DNA from: Rhodospirillales bacterium | Lineage (GTDB): Bacteria; Pseudomonadota; Alphaproteobacteria; JAJFIK01 | Assembly: GCA_021775005.1 (NCBI GenBank) | Contig: JAJFIK010000036.1 | Span: 1-64,000 of the forward strand | Direction: 5' to 3' | Length of the DNA stretch: 64,000 nucleotides | Shown: positions 51,690 through 59,855 of the stretch, one piece after another | Layout of the letters: each line of letters begins with the position of its first letter | Position numbering within the stretch: the first letter of the stretch is position 1 | The notes under the pieces: model-generated | The model's input: the letters and a program-made list of their open reading frames with translations, nothing else | The model's database searches: none | What the model was told of the DNA's origin: nothing | Position numbers and translations under genes: made by a program

Positions 51690-52463
51690 GTGAGTACACA
51701 AAAAGCGAGCATTATCCGCCGGTCCATGACCCCATCTGAATCACGCCCTCAAGCCGCGAACGATTCCGCAGGCAGTTTAGCTGGCATCCGCCTGCTGAAA
51801 ACCCTCAGCGCCGAAGACTTGCAGGTACTGGAAGGGGAATGCCGCTGGCTGAACGCGCGCGCGGGCGAAGAAATTCTGAACAAAGAGTGCGAAAACCGCG
51901 ACATCTTTTTTGTCGTCCAAGGCAGTGTGGCGATCAAGAATTTTTCGCTTTCTGGCCGCGAAGTTGCTTTCGCGCAAAAAGGCGAAGGCGACTATTTCGG
52001 CGAGCTTTCGGCTATTGATGGCAAACCGCGCTCAGCAAATGTTGTTGCCGCAGAAGATTGCCGTTTGGCGGCGCTTGCACCGGAGACCTTCTGCCAACTT
52101 CTCAGAGATAATTCTTTCATTGCCCTTGAGGTGCTCAGCAAGCTTGCTGCCATTGTGCGCGATTGCGATGAGCGGATCATGGATCTCGCAACGCTTTCTG
52201 CGTATCAGCGGGTTTATAGCCAACTGATCAAAATGAGCCGCGAAGACCCCGTACGCCCTGATAGCTGGCTGATCTACCCGCTGCCGACCCAAGCCACCAT
52301 CGCGGCAGAAGCAAGCACGACACGGGAAACCGTGGCACGGGTATTGAGCCAGTTGGCACAAGCCAATATCGCGGAGCGCAAATCCAAGACGCTGTACATT
52401 CGTGAGATCAAAAAACTCCGCACTTTATGCGAGCGCGTCTCGCCGGTTCTTCCCAGCGAATAA
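51690..52463 (+). CDS. Crp/Fnr-family transcriptional regulator
   Basis: A 257-residue regulator. The cyclic-nucleotide-binding beta roll is at about 35-150, with GDYFGELSAIDGKPRSANVV near residues 102-121, where Arg follows GELxxxxGxPR as in cAMP-binding proteins. The HTH is at about 180-240 (LPTQATIAAEASTTRETVAR, then VLSQL). FNR-type N-terminal cysteine clusters are not seen, so a cAMP or similar ligand is more likely than an iron-sulfur switch. The GTG at 51690 has GAGGAG seven bases ahead. Perfect Crp-like sites lie upstream of it and of the PAS kinase. Confidence 0.9.
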   Translation: MSTQKASIIRRSMTPSESRPQAANDSAGSLAGIRLLKTLSAEDLQVLEGECRWLNARAGEEILNKECENRDIFFVVQGSVAIKNFSLSGREVAFAQKGEGDYFGELSAIDGKPRSANVVAAEDCRLAALAPETFCQLLRDNSFIALEVLSKLAAIVRDCDERIMDLATLSAYQRVYSQLIKMSREDPVRPDSWLIYPLPTQATIAAEASTTRETVARVLSQLAQANIAERKSKTLYIREIKKLRTLCERVSPVLPSE

Positions 52464-52932
52464 TTTTGCCTTGCCCAAATGTGAAAAACCCCGACCGCGA
52501 GGACGTGGCCGGGGTCATTCATGATCAGCTGCTCGGGGGAAGGGCCGTGGTGCGAGTATGGGACTGTCTAGCGAGGACAAGACCCTTTCCCGTCTCCCTT
52601 GCGGGCTGAGCCAATCAGGGGACAGCACTTAGGTAATCACGATTACGCAGATTCCTATGTGACATACGCTACAGGCCTGCGGGCGCCCTGCCCCGACCGC
52701 AGAAAACTAAGCTTTTCAAAGCCGAAGGAGGGTCTTTGGGTCCGTTTTAAGTACCTTGCGGACAGCCAAAAACCCTCCAAGGCTCGGAATCCGACACATC
52801 ACGGGAATGCACGCCCGCGCGAGGCCTCGGAATGTGTCGCTCGGGAAGGGGCGACAGGCCAAGCGTCTCACGGCAGATCAGGGGGGCGCAGTGCCCGGCA
52901 TCACAGTCGATGCACAGGCAGCAAAGCTAGCG
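52464..52932. ncRNA. Intergenic region with RNA-like structure, candidate ncRNA
   Basis: This 469-base gap has no protein gene I believe. It holds a long hairpin at 52721-52783: about 20 pairs in four blocks (GCC, GGAGGGT, TTTGG, GTCCG with their complements) around a 14-base loop. A second has arms CGACACAT/ATGTGTCG at 52792-52799 and 52832-52839. A third is at 52488-52515 (ACCCCG-CC paired with GG-CGGGGT) and is followed by five T on the minus strand. I do not recognise tmRNA, RNase P, 6S or SRP motifs. Transcription is inferred from structure only; minus-strand transcription fits the terminator. Confidence 0.35.
52482..52515 (-). terminator. Hairpin with T-run on the minus strand
   Basis: On the minus strand ACCCCGGCC pairs with GGTCGGGGT and is followed by a T5 run. 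No minus-strand gene ends nearby; the nearest is the aminotransferase, 418 bases away. It may end an unrecognised minus-strand RNA, or act as a terminator for the Crp-family gene in the other direction, where the T-run is missing. Confidence 0.55.
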
Positions 52933-54273
52933 CTAGGAAATGTGAGCGATGACCTTCGCCGTCTTCTCAACCATCTCAGCAATATGATCTTCGGTGGCGA
53001 TGAGCGGCGGGGTCAGGCAAATCGTGTCACCGGACACGCGTAACATGATGCCCACATCGTGGAATGCATACTCCACCGCGTCATAGCCGCGCTTGCCGGG
53101 CTTGCCTTCGATAGGCTCAACGTCAAATGCTGCGGCCAATCCAAGGGTGCGAATGTCTTGCACGCTGGAACACTTGTCGCGCACGCTGTGGCAGGCATCC
53201 GCAAACACCGGCTCAAGCCGCTTTGAGTTCTCAAACAAACCCTCATCGCGATAGAGATTGAGCGTGGCCAGCGCAGCAGCGCAGGCCATGGGGTGGGCGC
53301 TATAGGTGTAGCCATGGAACAAGCGGATCTCGTGATCTTCCGCCTCGCCATTGATCACGTCATGCACATGGTTGCGGCAAATGACGCCGCCCATGGGAAT
53401 GACCCCTGAGGTGATGCCTTTCGCAAAACAAATCATGTCCGGAATAACGCCATAGCGTTCAGCGGCGAAAGACGCGCCAAGCCGGCCGAAGGCGCAAATA
53501 ACTTCGTCAAAGATCAGCAAGATGCCATGACGATCACAAATCTCGCGCAGGCGTTTCAAATATCCCTTGGGCGGCGGCAGCACCCCGGTGGACCCCGCCA
53601 TGGGCTCGACAATCACCGCAGCAATCGTAGATGCATCATGAAGCGCGACAATATTTTCAAGCTCATCAGCCAAGTGCGCGCCCCACTCGGGCTCGCCTTT
53701 GGTGAAGGCTTGCTCGTCGCGATTATAGGTATGCGGCAGGTGATCGGTGCCCGCCAGCAGGGGGCCAAAAAATTTCCGATTGTTGACCATGCCGCCCACA
53801 GAAATGCCGCCAAAGCCAACCCCGTGATAGCCCCGTTCGCGCCCGATAAACCGCGTCCGCGTACCGTCGCCATTGTAGCGATGATAGGCGAGCGCAATTT
53901 TCAGCGCGCTATCCACCGCCTCAGAACCTGAGTTAGCAAAAAACACATGATCAAGATCACTCGGCGCCAAAGCTGCTATGCGCGAGGCGGTCTCAAAAGC
54001 TTTAGGGTGGGCGTATTGGAATACAGGGGCGAAGTCGAGCTCAGCCACCTGGTCCTGCACCGCTTTCACGATGGGGTCGCGGCCATGGCCTGCATTGCAA
54101 CACCAAAGCCCCGCTGTCGCATCGAGAATTTCGCGCCCCTCCGGCGTATAGTAATGCATGCCCTTGGCGCGCGCGATCATGCGCGGGCGGCGCTTAAAAC
54201 TATCGTTGGGGGTAAACGGCAACCACAGGGGATCAAGATCGTTCGGCGTCACGCCGTCGTGAGCAAGTGCCAT
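52933..54273 (-). CDS. Class III omega-aminotransferase
   Basis: A 446-residue PLP aminotransferase of the beta-alanine:pyruvate/omega-amino-acid type. Features include LDATAGLWCCNAGHGRDPIV, the phosphate-binding FANSGSEAVDSALKIALAYH near residue 115, VIVEPMAGSTGVLPPPKGYL, the Asp in IFDEVICAFGRLG near residue 255, and the PLP lysine in CFAKGITSG near residue 285. The start MALAHDGVTPND has AAGGA ahead; the upstream in-frame ATG adds 15 residues. The DSD1-type enzyme gene ends 60 bases upstream on the same strand, so both may handle amino acids. Confidence 0.9.
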   Translation of the reverse strand: MALAHDGVTPNDLDPLWLPFTPNDSFKRRPRMIARAKGMHYYTPEGREILDATAGLWCCNAGHGRDPIVKAVQDQVAELDFAPVFQYAHPKAFETASRIAALAPSDLDHVFFANSGSEAVDSALKIALAYHRYNGDGTRTRFIGRERGYHGVGFGGISVGGMVNNRKFFGPLLAGTDHLPHTYNRDEQAFTKGEPEWGAHLADELENIVALHDASTIAAVIVEPMAGSTGVLPPPKGYLKRLREICDRHGILLIFDEVICAFGRLGASFAAERYGVIPDMICFAKGITSGVIPMGGVICRNHVHDVINGEAEDHEIRLFHGYTYSAHPMACAAALATLNLYRDEGLFENSKRLEPVFADACHSVRDKCSSVQDIRTLGLAAAFDVEPIEGKPGKRGYDAVEYAFHDVGIMLRVSGDTICLTPPLIATEDHIAEMVEKTAKVIAHIS

Positions 54274-54333
54274 TTCAAGTCCTTTGAAAAGTGATTTGCG
54301 CGACGCTAGCAGGTCCATCGCGCGCTGTGAAAC

Positions 54334-55485
54334 TTATTGACTGGCCCCGCGCGCTTCGATGGGCCAGATGTCCACCACCCGGTCGCCATCCACGACATAA
54401 TAAGCGTCGTAGAGATTCACTGTCGGGTCGCAATGGGGCACAATGCAGCTGAGCACGGCCCCGCGCGGCAGGTGGTCGGTCTCGGGATTGGCCAGCGCCA
54501 CACCCCCTTGCTCATCTCCAAAGAAGAAGAACGCAGCCCCCTCAGGGGCACCGCTATGCAGCACCGGCGCATCTGCATCGGTGGCGAAGGCCTTGAACCC
54601 TGCATCGGTTGTAACGATACCCGGCGTGTTGGCGCTGATCACCGTCATCTGCACAAAGAGCGCAGGCGCAAAGGGAAGCCGGCCCTCCTTGGTAGCAACC
54701 TCGCCATATTGCCGGTCCATAAAGATATATGACCCCCCTTGCAGATCGCTCAGCACACCTGCTTGGGGATCAATGTCATAGGTTCCCGTGCCGCCGCCGC
54801 TGACGATGGGGCAATCCATCCCTAGATTTTCCGCCCGCGCCCGCGCCGTTGCCAACATGTCCATCACTTCAAGTGATTTTTGCGTGCGCTCGTCATTGTC
54901 TTCCACATGCATTAGTTGACCGGCATAGCCTTGCAGGCCGCAGAATGTGAGCGCCCTTGCATCGTCGATCTGCCGCGCCAGAGGTTCAAAGTCCTGACCA
55001 AGGCCAATGCCGGTGCGATGCAGCCCCACATCAACATCGATCAGCACACGCATGGCTTTGCCCGCCGCGTCGGCGGCAAGATCCAAATCTCGCACACCGT
55101 CTGGATGATCGACAGTGATGATCAATTCATCAATCAGCTCGTTCAAAGCAATGGCGCGAGCAAGGGAGCCCTTGGTCACCAACGGGGAAGTGAGCAGGAT
55201 TTTTTGAACCCCATGCGCCGCCAAAGCTTCGGCTTCGGCGAGTTTGGCGCAACAAATCCCCACCGCGCCAGCGGCCAACTGCCGCCGGGCGATCTCAGCG
55301 CATTTATGGGTTTTGGCGTGAGGCCGAAGTCCAAGCCCCTCAGACCGGCAATGGGCGGCCATGCGCGCCAAATTGGCCTCAAACGCAGGCAGATCAATCA
55401 CCAGCGCCGGCGTCGGGATTTCCGAGCGCCCCCCGGGCTTGCCGATCAGCGCGCGGCCCACTTGCTCAATGACGGATGATGACAC
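54334..55485 (-). CDS. DSD1-family PLP enzyme (D-serine dehydratase/D-threonine aldolase type)
   Basis: A 383-residue fold-type III PLP enzyme. The PLP lysine is in LRPHAKTHKCAEIARRQLAA near residue 55, preceded by IPTPALVIDLPAFEANLARM. The C-terminal metal site is seen in VPHCDPTVNLYDAYYV, where His and Cys bind zinc in known D-serine dehydratases. Alternatives are D-threonine aldolase or 3-hydroxyaspartate aldolase. The GTG at 55485 has GAGGGGAG ahead; the longer frame is unsupported. Confidence 0.88.
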   Translation of the reverse strand: MSSSVIEQVGRALIGKPGGRSEIPTPALVIDLPAFEANLARMAAHCRSEGLGLRPHAKTHKCAEIARRQLAAGAVGICCAKLAEAEALAAHGVQKILLTSPLVTKGSLARAIALNELIDELIITVDHPDGVRDLDLAADAAGKAMRVLIDVDVGLHRTGIGLGQDFEPLARQIDDARALTFCGLQGYAGQLMHVEDNDERTQKSLEVMDMLATARARAENLGMDCPIVSGGGTGTYDIDPQAGVLSDLQGGSYIFMDRQYGEVATKEGRLPFAPALFVQMTVISANTPGIVTTDAGFKAFATDADAPVLHSGAPEGAAFFFFGDEQGGVALANPETDHLPRGAVLSCIVPHCDPTVNLYDAYYVVDGDRVVDIWPIEARGASQ

Positions 55486-55585
55486 TGCGTGCTCCCCTCG
55501 CATCTTTGTAGAACAATAACCCTCGTGCCCTCGCCAAGGCCAGCACTGCCGCGTTAGAGTGCCCGTAAATCTCAAGGAGACCCCC

Positions 55586-56404
55586 ATGCCGGATACAAAG
55601 CTCAAAGGTAAAACCGCCCTCGTTACCGGGGCATCAAGCGGCATTGGCCGCGCCACGGCGCTGAAGCTGGCAGCGGCAGGGGCCACGGTCTATGCCACCG
55701 GGCGACGCCAGGACGTGCTTGATGAACTGGCAACGGCGGTCGCTCATGTGGACGGCAAAATCATTAGCGACGCCTTCGACATTCGCGATGCGGCAAAATT
55801 TCAAGGCTTCATCGACCGTGCCGCCAGCGAGACCGGCACCTTCAACATCCTGGTCAATAATGCCGGGCTGTCCTACCCCGGCTCCATCGCTGACGCCGAC
55901 CCGGACAAATGGCGCCAAATGGTGGACGTCAACATTTTGGCGCTGCTGACGGGGTCGCAAAAAGCGCTCCAAGTGATGCGCGCTGGCGGCCATCACGGCC
56001 ATATCGTCAATATTTCATCCACCGCAGCCCGCGGCGATGCCAGCGGCGTTTATGGCGCAACCAAAGCCATGGTCAGTTCCATCGCCACCACCCTGCGCAG
56101 TGAAACCGAGGACGACAACATTCGCGTGGTCAATGTCTGCCCCGGCGCGGTGATCACCAATTTTGCGCGCAATTTTTCGCCAGAGACCATCAATGCTGTG
56201 CTCGGCATGTTGGGTCTGGACCTTGAGTTCACCCCCGGCATGACGTTGCCGCAAGATGTGCAAGACCAGATCAACAAAGCAGCGCCGACCCTATTGCTCC
56301 ATGCGGACGATATTGCGCGCGCGGTGCTCTATGCCGTGACCCAACCCATCAATGTAGATGTGTTTGAGATCACTGTGCGCCCAGCCAAGAACCTTCAGCT
56401 TTAG
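55586..56404 (+). CDS. SDR-family oxidoreductase
   Basis: A 272-residue short-chain dehydrogenase. NADP site: VTGASSGIGRATALKLAAAG near residues 14-33 and YATGRRQD. NNAG motif: LVNNAGLSYPGS near residue 88. Catalytic Ser-Tyr-Lys: NISSTAARGDASGVYGATKA near residue 140-160. It differs from the SDR at 50683. The ATG has AAGGAG ahead. It precedes the 2OG oxygenase gene by 15 bases, so the two may act in one pathway; no substrate is evident. Confidence 0.9.
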   Translation: MPDTKLKGKTALVTGASSGIGRATALKLAAAGATVYATGRRQDVLDELATAVAHVDGKIISDAFDIRDAAKFQGFIDRAASETGTFNILVNNAGLSYPGSIADADPDKWRQMVDVNILALLTGSQKALQVMRAGGHHGHIVNISSTAARGDASGVYGATKAMVSSIATTLRSETEDDNIRVVNVCPGAVITNFARNFSPETINAVLGMLGLDLEFTPGMTLPQDVQDQINKAAPTLLLHADDIARAVLYAVTQPINVDVFEITVRPAKNLQL

Positions 56405-56419
56405 AATTCGGCGCACCCC

Positions 56420-57151
56420 ATGACGGCCCTTGAAATTCAGCTCAATCCTGAAATTGACATCGATGCACTGGCCAAAGCCTATGCGGACAAAAAGCGCATC
56501 CACATTCCAAATATCTTTACCGATGAGACCGCCGATCAGATTTACGCGATCCTGGACAAGCAGGTTGAGTGGGAGCTGACCTGGTTCGACGGCAATGTGG
56601 ACCAATACACAAGCTTCAAAGAGCTAACCGCTATGGCGCCGCAAGAGCGCGCGGCCTTTGCCCAAAATACCAAACGCGTGGCGAGCAATGGTTTTGGCTT
56701 TGCCTATAACACCTTCAAGTTTCATGAGCGCATTGCCGAAGGCAAAGTACCTGACCACCCTTTGCAGGCATTTGATGATTTTGTGGTGTCTGACAAGATG
56801 ATCGCGTTTTTCCGCGCCCTTACCGGCGATAATGAAATTAACGCAGGGGGTGGCCACGCCACCTGGTATGCGCCGGGGCATTTTCTCAATATCCACACCG
56901 ACAAAATCCCCAACAAGGACCGCCGCGCGGCGTTCGTGTTTAATTTCACCAAAGCCTGGCGGCCCGATTGGGGCGGCGAGCTGAAGTTCTATACCGACCG
57001 CGTGACAAAAGTGGACGAGGCGTTTTTGCCGGACTTCAATTCACTCAATGTCTTCACCGTGCCGGTACCTCACGCGGTGGGTCTGATCGCCCCCTTTGCC
57101 ATGTATCCAAGGGTCGCCATCACAGGCTGGTATTCCCACGAAGGCGCTTAA
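56420..57151 (+). CDS. 2-Oxoglutarate/Fe(II)-dependent oxygenase
   Basis: A 243-residue double-stranded beta-helix oxygenase of the prolyl-4-hydroxylase-like type. The iron ligands read as His and Asp in FLNIHTDKIPNKDRRAAFVF near residue 157, and the distal His in VPVPHAVGLI. An Arg for 2-oxoglutarate follows in PRVAITGWYSHEG at the C-terminus. WGGELKFY is the usual strand between them. Substrate may be a protein side chain or small molecule. It lies 15 bases after an SDR gene, and its stop overlaps the next gene by four bases. Confidence 0.88.
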   Translation: MTALEIQLNPEIDIDALAKAYADKKRIHIPNIFTDETADQIYAILDKQVEWELTWFDGNVDQYTSFKELTAMAPQERAAFAQNTKRVASNGFGFAYNTFKFHERIAEGKVPDHPLQAFDDFVVSDKMIAFFRALTGDNEINAGGGHATWYAPGHFLNIHTDKIPNKDRRAAFVFNFTKAWRPDWGGELKFYTDRVTKVDEAFLPDFNSLNVFTVPVPHAVGLIAPFAMYPRVAITGWYSHEGA

Positions 57152-57810
57152 GCTCGTCGCCGCATCCAGCGCGGCGCGAAGAAATAGGTCAGCGGTAGAG
57201 TCAACACGATTTGCAACGCCACGAAGGTGACCATCTGCATGGGCTGCCCCGCAAGCGCGACCTCGCCCCCGTGAAGTTGCGGCAGATAAAATGTAACGCC
57301 GACAGCGTTGAAGAGAACAAGCAGCCCCAGCAACCACTTGCCGCCGCCAATAAGCCGCCAGATCGCCAAGCCAAACGCAATCTCAAGTACAAAGGCAAGC
57401 GCAGGCGCGCTGCCATAGGGGCCCAGCCCCAGCTTGGGCATATCCAGAAAAGGCGCGACGGCAATGTCTGGCGCATGGAGCAGTAGATCGAGAGCCACAT
57501 GGCTAAAGGCCCCAACCGCCAAAGCCGCCGCCACAGTCCACTGCTTCCAAAGGGCTGCCCCCAAGGCTGCAAACAACAGCGCCAGGATTATTCCGGCGAA
57601 AATGGAATGGGACCACGGCATGTGCTCAAAATGCACATTGGCGATAGAGTTCATGGGGCTGTCCACACGCGACCACTCCCACCCGACAAAATGAAACCCG
57701 ACCCACAAAAGCTCGGCGGCCTGTACGGATACAAGCAACGGGATCAGTGGCGCGGTTGGCGCGATTTTTTTGATGGCAAGCGCCGTAATGGCGTGATTGG
57801 CGGCATGCAT
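57148..57810 (-). CDS. Membrane protein resembling YdjM/DUF457 hydrolases
   Basis: A 220-residue membrane protein with about six hydrophobic helices. Conserved-looking His/Asp residues lie at MHAANHAITALAI, HMPWSHSIFAGI and FSHVALDLLLHAPD, the spacing seen in YdjM-like (DUF457) membrane-bound metal-dependent hydrolases. The match is moderate and the activity unproven. A near-perfect TetR palindrome lies 26 bases before the ATG, and the tetR gene is just upstream, so TetR control is likely. Confidence 0.6.
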   Translation of the reverse strand: MHAANHAITALAIKKIAPTAPLIPLLVSVQAAELLWVGFHFVGWEWSRVDSPMNSIANVHFEHMPWSHSIFAGIILALLFAALGAALWKQWTVAAALAVGAFSHVALDLLLHAPDIAVAPFLDMPKLGLGPYGSAPALAFVLEIAFGLAIWRLIGGGKWLLGLLVLFNAVGVTFYLPQLHGGEVALAGQPMQMVTFVALQIVLTLPLTYFFAPRWMRRRA

Positions 57811-57835
57811 GTTTTCTCTCCTTCAGCATTTCGGC

Positions 57836-57851
57836 GTTAGCATTTGCTAAC
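57836..57851. promoter_or_regulatory. TetR operator, copy 2
   Basis: GTTAGCATTTGCTAAC matches the perfect palindrome at 58502-58517 at all but one base. It lies between the tetR stop and the membrane-protein start, 26 bases before the ATG, where it could block that gene. Confidence 0.65.
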
Positions 57852-57881
57852 TTATGGTTCAAAAAAACGAGCCCAACTTTT

Positions 57882-58493
57882 TTACGCGAACAATTTCTCC
57901 AACATGACAAAGCAATCTTTGCGATAGGCGGTGACGGGTTTGGAGAGGCCGCCCTGCCGCGCCATGCGGGCGAGCTGCCCCACAACGCCGACCACAAAGA
58001 CCACTTGCAGCTCTAGCGGCTGGTCCCGCGTCACCGCGCCTTCTTTGCGGCCGCGCAAGAGCAGCTCTCGCACTTGCGTCACTTGCGTGCGGGCTTTCAG
58101 GCCTTCCGGCATGTCGCCCCAAAACCGGGGCAAGTTGTCATTGACGAAATCAAGCGCTTCAGGCGCGTCCACATAGAGCTGCATAAGCGTTGCCATGTAG
58201 CCGTCCAGCGCCCCGTGAAATGGCAACCCGGCGTGTGCCGCACGCTCCATCCGCGCCACCATAAAACGGTAGCAGGTCTCAAACAGATCTGCCGCCATGG
58301 CTTCTTTGGACTTGTAGTGCTTATAGAGCGCGGGATTGGTAAACCCGGCTTCTTCCGCCACATCGCGGATGCTGACCCCATCGATGCCGTTTGCTGCAAA
58401 CAATGTCAGCGCCGCCTTCAATATGGCGGCCTTGGCGGGGGCGGCGCCGTCTTCCGCAAGGAGGGCCGCAATGTCGAATGTGGATCTTGTCAT
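57882..58493 (-). CDS. TetR-family transcriptional regulator
   Basis: A 203-residue repressor with an N-terminal HTH at about 18-65 (AKAAILKAALTLFAANGIDG, then VSIRDVAEEAGFTNPALYKH, YKSKEA). The ligand pocket is not assignable. A perfect 16-base palindrome lies nine bases upstream of its ATG and another 31 bases after its stop. A TTGACA (58527-58522) and TAACTT (58505-58500) promoter would start RNA at about the ATG, so the mRNA may be leaderless; this is inferred. Confidence 0.9.
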   Translation of the reverse strand: MTRSTFDIAALLAEDGAAPAKAAILKAALTLFAANGIDGVSIRDVAEEAGFTNPALYKHYKSKEAMAADLFETCYRFMVARMERAAHAGLPFHGALDGYMATLMQLYVDAPEALDFVNDNLPRFWGDMPEGLKARTQVTQVRELLLRGRKEGAVTRDQPLELQVVFVVGVVGQLARMARQGGLSKPVTAYRKDCFVMLEKLFA

Positions 58494-58501
58494 AGCAAGA
58501 A

Positions 58502-58517
58502 GTTAGCATATGCTAAC
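58502..58517. promoter_or_regulatory. TetR operator, copy 1
   Basis: GTTAGCATATGCTAAC is a perfect 16-base palindrome between the divergent tetR (nine bases away) and the membrane-protein gene at 58566. It overlaps the spacer and -10 of the presumed tetR promoter. A matching site is at 57836. Confidence 0.75.
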
Positions 58518-58565
58518 CTCGTGTCAAGAGCACAATTTTGGGCTATGCTCAAGGAAAGTGAGGAC

Positions 58566-59225
58566 ATGCAAATGCTTGGAGCTTTTGTAGCAAGAGATGA
58601 AATGGGCCGACCTCTGGTGCGAATCGCAGACACTCGGCCGCCGCCAAATCCCCTAAACGCACTCTTCACTTACACGGTAACGGCAACGGCATCGCCACGC
58701 ATGAGAGTTTTTGCTGTCAATGCAGATGGCGACGCCAAGCGTATAGCCCGCTCACTTCTACGCGGGCTTTACTTTACAATTCTGACCTTTATTGGCTCGG
58801 CTGGAATAGCCATGACCATTGTTTCTGCAATTTTTGCACACCTAGGGCTCGGCAGCCTTGGCCCAGTCGCCATTTTCCCAGCGGCGTTGATCATTTTTCC
58901 AACAACATTTTTCGTTTTCCGGCTCACTCAGAAGTCTGTCGAGACAGCCCTGGCAGACAGCGAAGTCTTGAATTCGTCTGCAGCACAGCCATCCTTGTCT
59001 GAGCAATTGGCCTACACAATGGGCAGCATGATTACTATTGGGCTACCGTTTCTAGGTGGCGCATTGCTGGGTGTGAGTTTGTTCTCCGCCTACACCACAT
59101 CATTGCCGGGCGCTCTTGGGCAATTGGCTGCGGCCTGGCTAGGCATGGCAGCAATGTTTGCAACCATGCTGGTCGTGATCACGGTGTTGGACGCACCCTC
59201 ACTTCCCGGTCCAAAACCAAGCTAA
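58566..59225 (+). CDS. Membrane protein of unknown function, divergent from tetR
   Basis: About 219 residues. A soluble N-terminus (about 1-60) reads MQMLGAFVARDEMGRPLVRI, with TRPPPNPLNALFTY. Four hydrophobic helices follow (about 75-97, 103-119, 156-180 and 192-212), with a polar loop KSVETALADSEVLNSSAAQP. I recognise no family. The upstream part of this open frame is antisense to tetR and not real. Start choices are 58545, 58566 and 58572; AAGGA lies ten bases before 58566. A TetR palindrome lies 49 bases upstream. The stop overlaps the convergent gene by four bases. Confidence 0.6.
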   Translation: MQMLGAFVARDEMGRPLVRIADTRPPPNPLNALFTYTVTATASPRMRVFAVNADGDAKRIARSLLRGLYFTILTFIGSAGIAMTIVSAIFAHLGLGSLGPVAIFPAALIIFPTTFFVFRLTQKSVETALADSEVLNSSAAQPSLSEQLAYTMGSMITIGLPFLGGALLGVSLFSAYTTSLPGALGQLAAAWLGMAAMFATMLVVITVLDAPSLPGPKPS

Positions 59226-59740
59226 CCCCGCCCATCCTTGATGCGATTGCGCACGCGGAGCGCCGCGTCACGAAGCCGATTGGCCGTGCCGGTTTCTTCC
59301 GCCTCGATGCGGGCGTCGAGCTGTTCTAGCGCCTCGTTGATCCGGGCCTTGGCCTTGGCGCTGAGCTCCCCCGATTGATGCTCCGTCACGATGACATTTT
59401 CCAAATGCCCCACCAAATCGTCGAGGGACGGAATGTTGCCCGCGCCCACTTCGCCCTCGCCGCGATGCGCCCCGGCGGAGAAAAGCCCGATGAAGCGGTC
59501 CGAGACCCGGCCCCAGGTCATCAGGCGATAAAAGAAATACCCCGGATCCGCGGGCCGCGTGACCAGGCCCGCCAGCAGCGCCACCACGGCCACCGGTGCC
59601 AGGATCAAATCCCGCCCCCAATCAAGGAACAGCTTGCCCTGGAACACCAATAAATCGCGCAGGGCCGCCATCCACGGCGGCAGGTTGCCGCCTGCGGGCA
59701 GCAGGGGTTCGGGCTGAGACTCAAAGGGGTCGTCGTTCAT
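59222..59740 (-). CDS. Hypothetical protein with a hydrophobic N-half and coiled C-half
   Basis: A 172-residue protein I do not recognise. A Pro/Glu-rich start (MNDDPFESQPEPLLPAGG) leads to one or two hydrophobic segments (about 25-60, LLVFQGKLFLDWGRDLILAP and the following VAVVALLAGL). The C-terminal half is helical and charged (about 100-170, SAKAKARINEALEQLDARIE). It may be a membrane-attached protein. The ATG at 59740 is preferred over 59758. It sits alone next to the repeat region before groES. Confidence 0.55.
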   Translation of the reverse strand: MNDDPFESQPEPLLPAGGNLPPWMAALRDLLVFQGKLFLDWGRDLILAPVAVVALLAGLVTRPADPGYFFYRLMTWGRVSDRFIGLFSAGAHRGEGEVGAGNIPSLDDLVGHLENVIVTEHQSGELSAKAKARINEALEQLDARIEAEETGTANRLRDAALRVRNRIKDGRG

Positions 59741-59855
59741 GGAGGCACCGTGCCACAACCCCTAACTCGCGTCATCCTCGGGCGCGCAGTAACGAGACCC
59801 GGGGATCTGGCGGCTTTTCTGCTTGCCCGGCAGAATCGAGCCGCACCTCAGCCAG

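Noticed and set aside
52658-52673. TGTGACATACGCTACA as a third Crp-type site
   Set aside because: The right half-site is CTACA instead of TCACA, too weak to report with the two perfect sites.
52599-52952. 117-codon plus-strand frame in the structured gap
   Set aside because: Low-complexity Arg/Ser/Gly composition and no ribosome site; the region reads better as structured RNA.
58074-58565. N-terminal extension of the membrane-protein frame at 58566
   Set aside because: It is antisense to tetR and would swallow the operator; the extension has no homology pattern.
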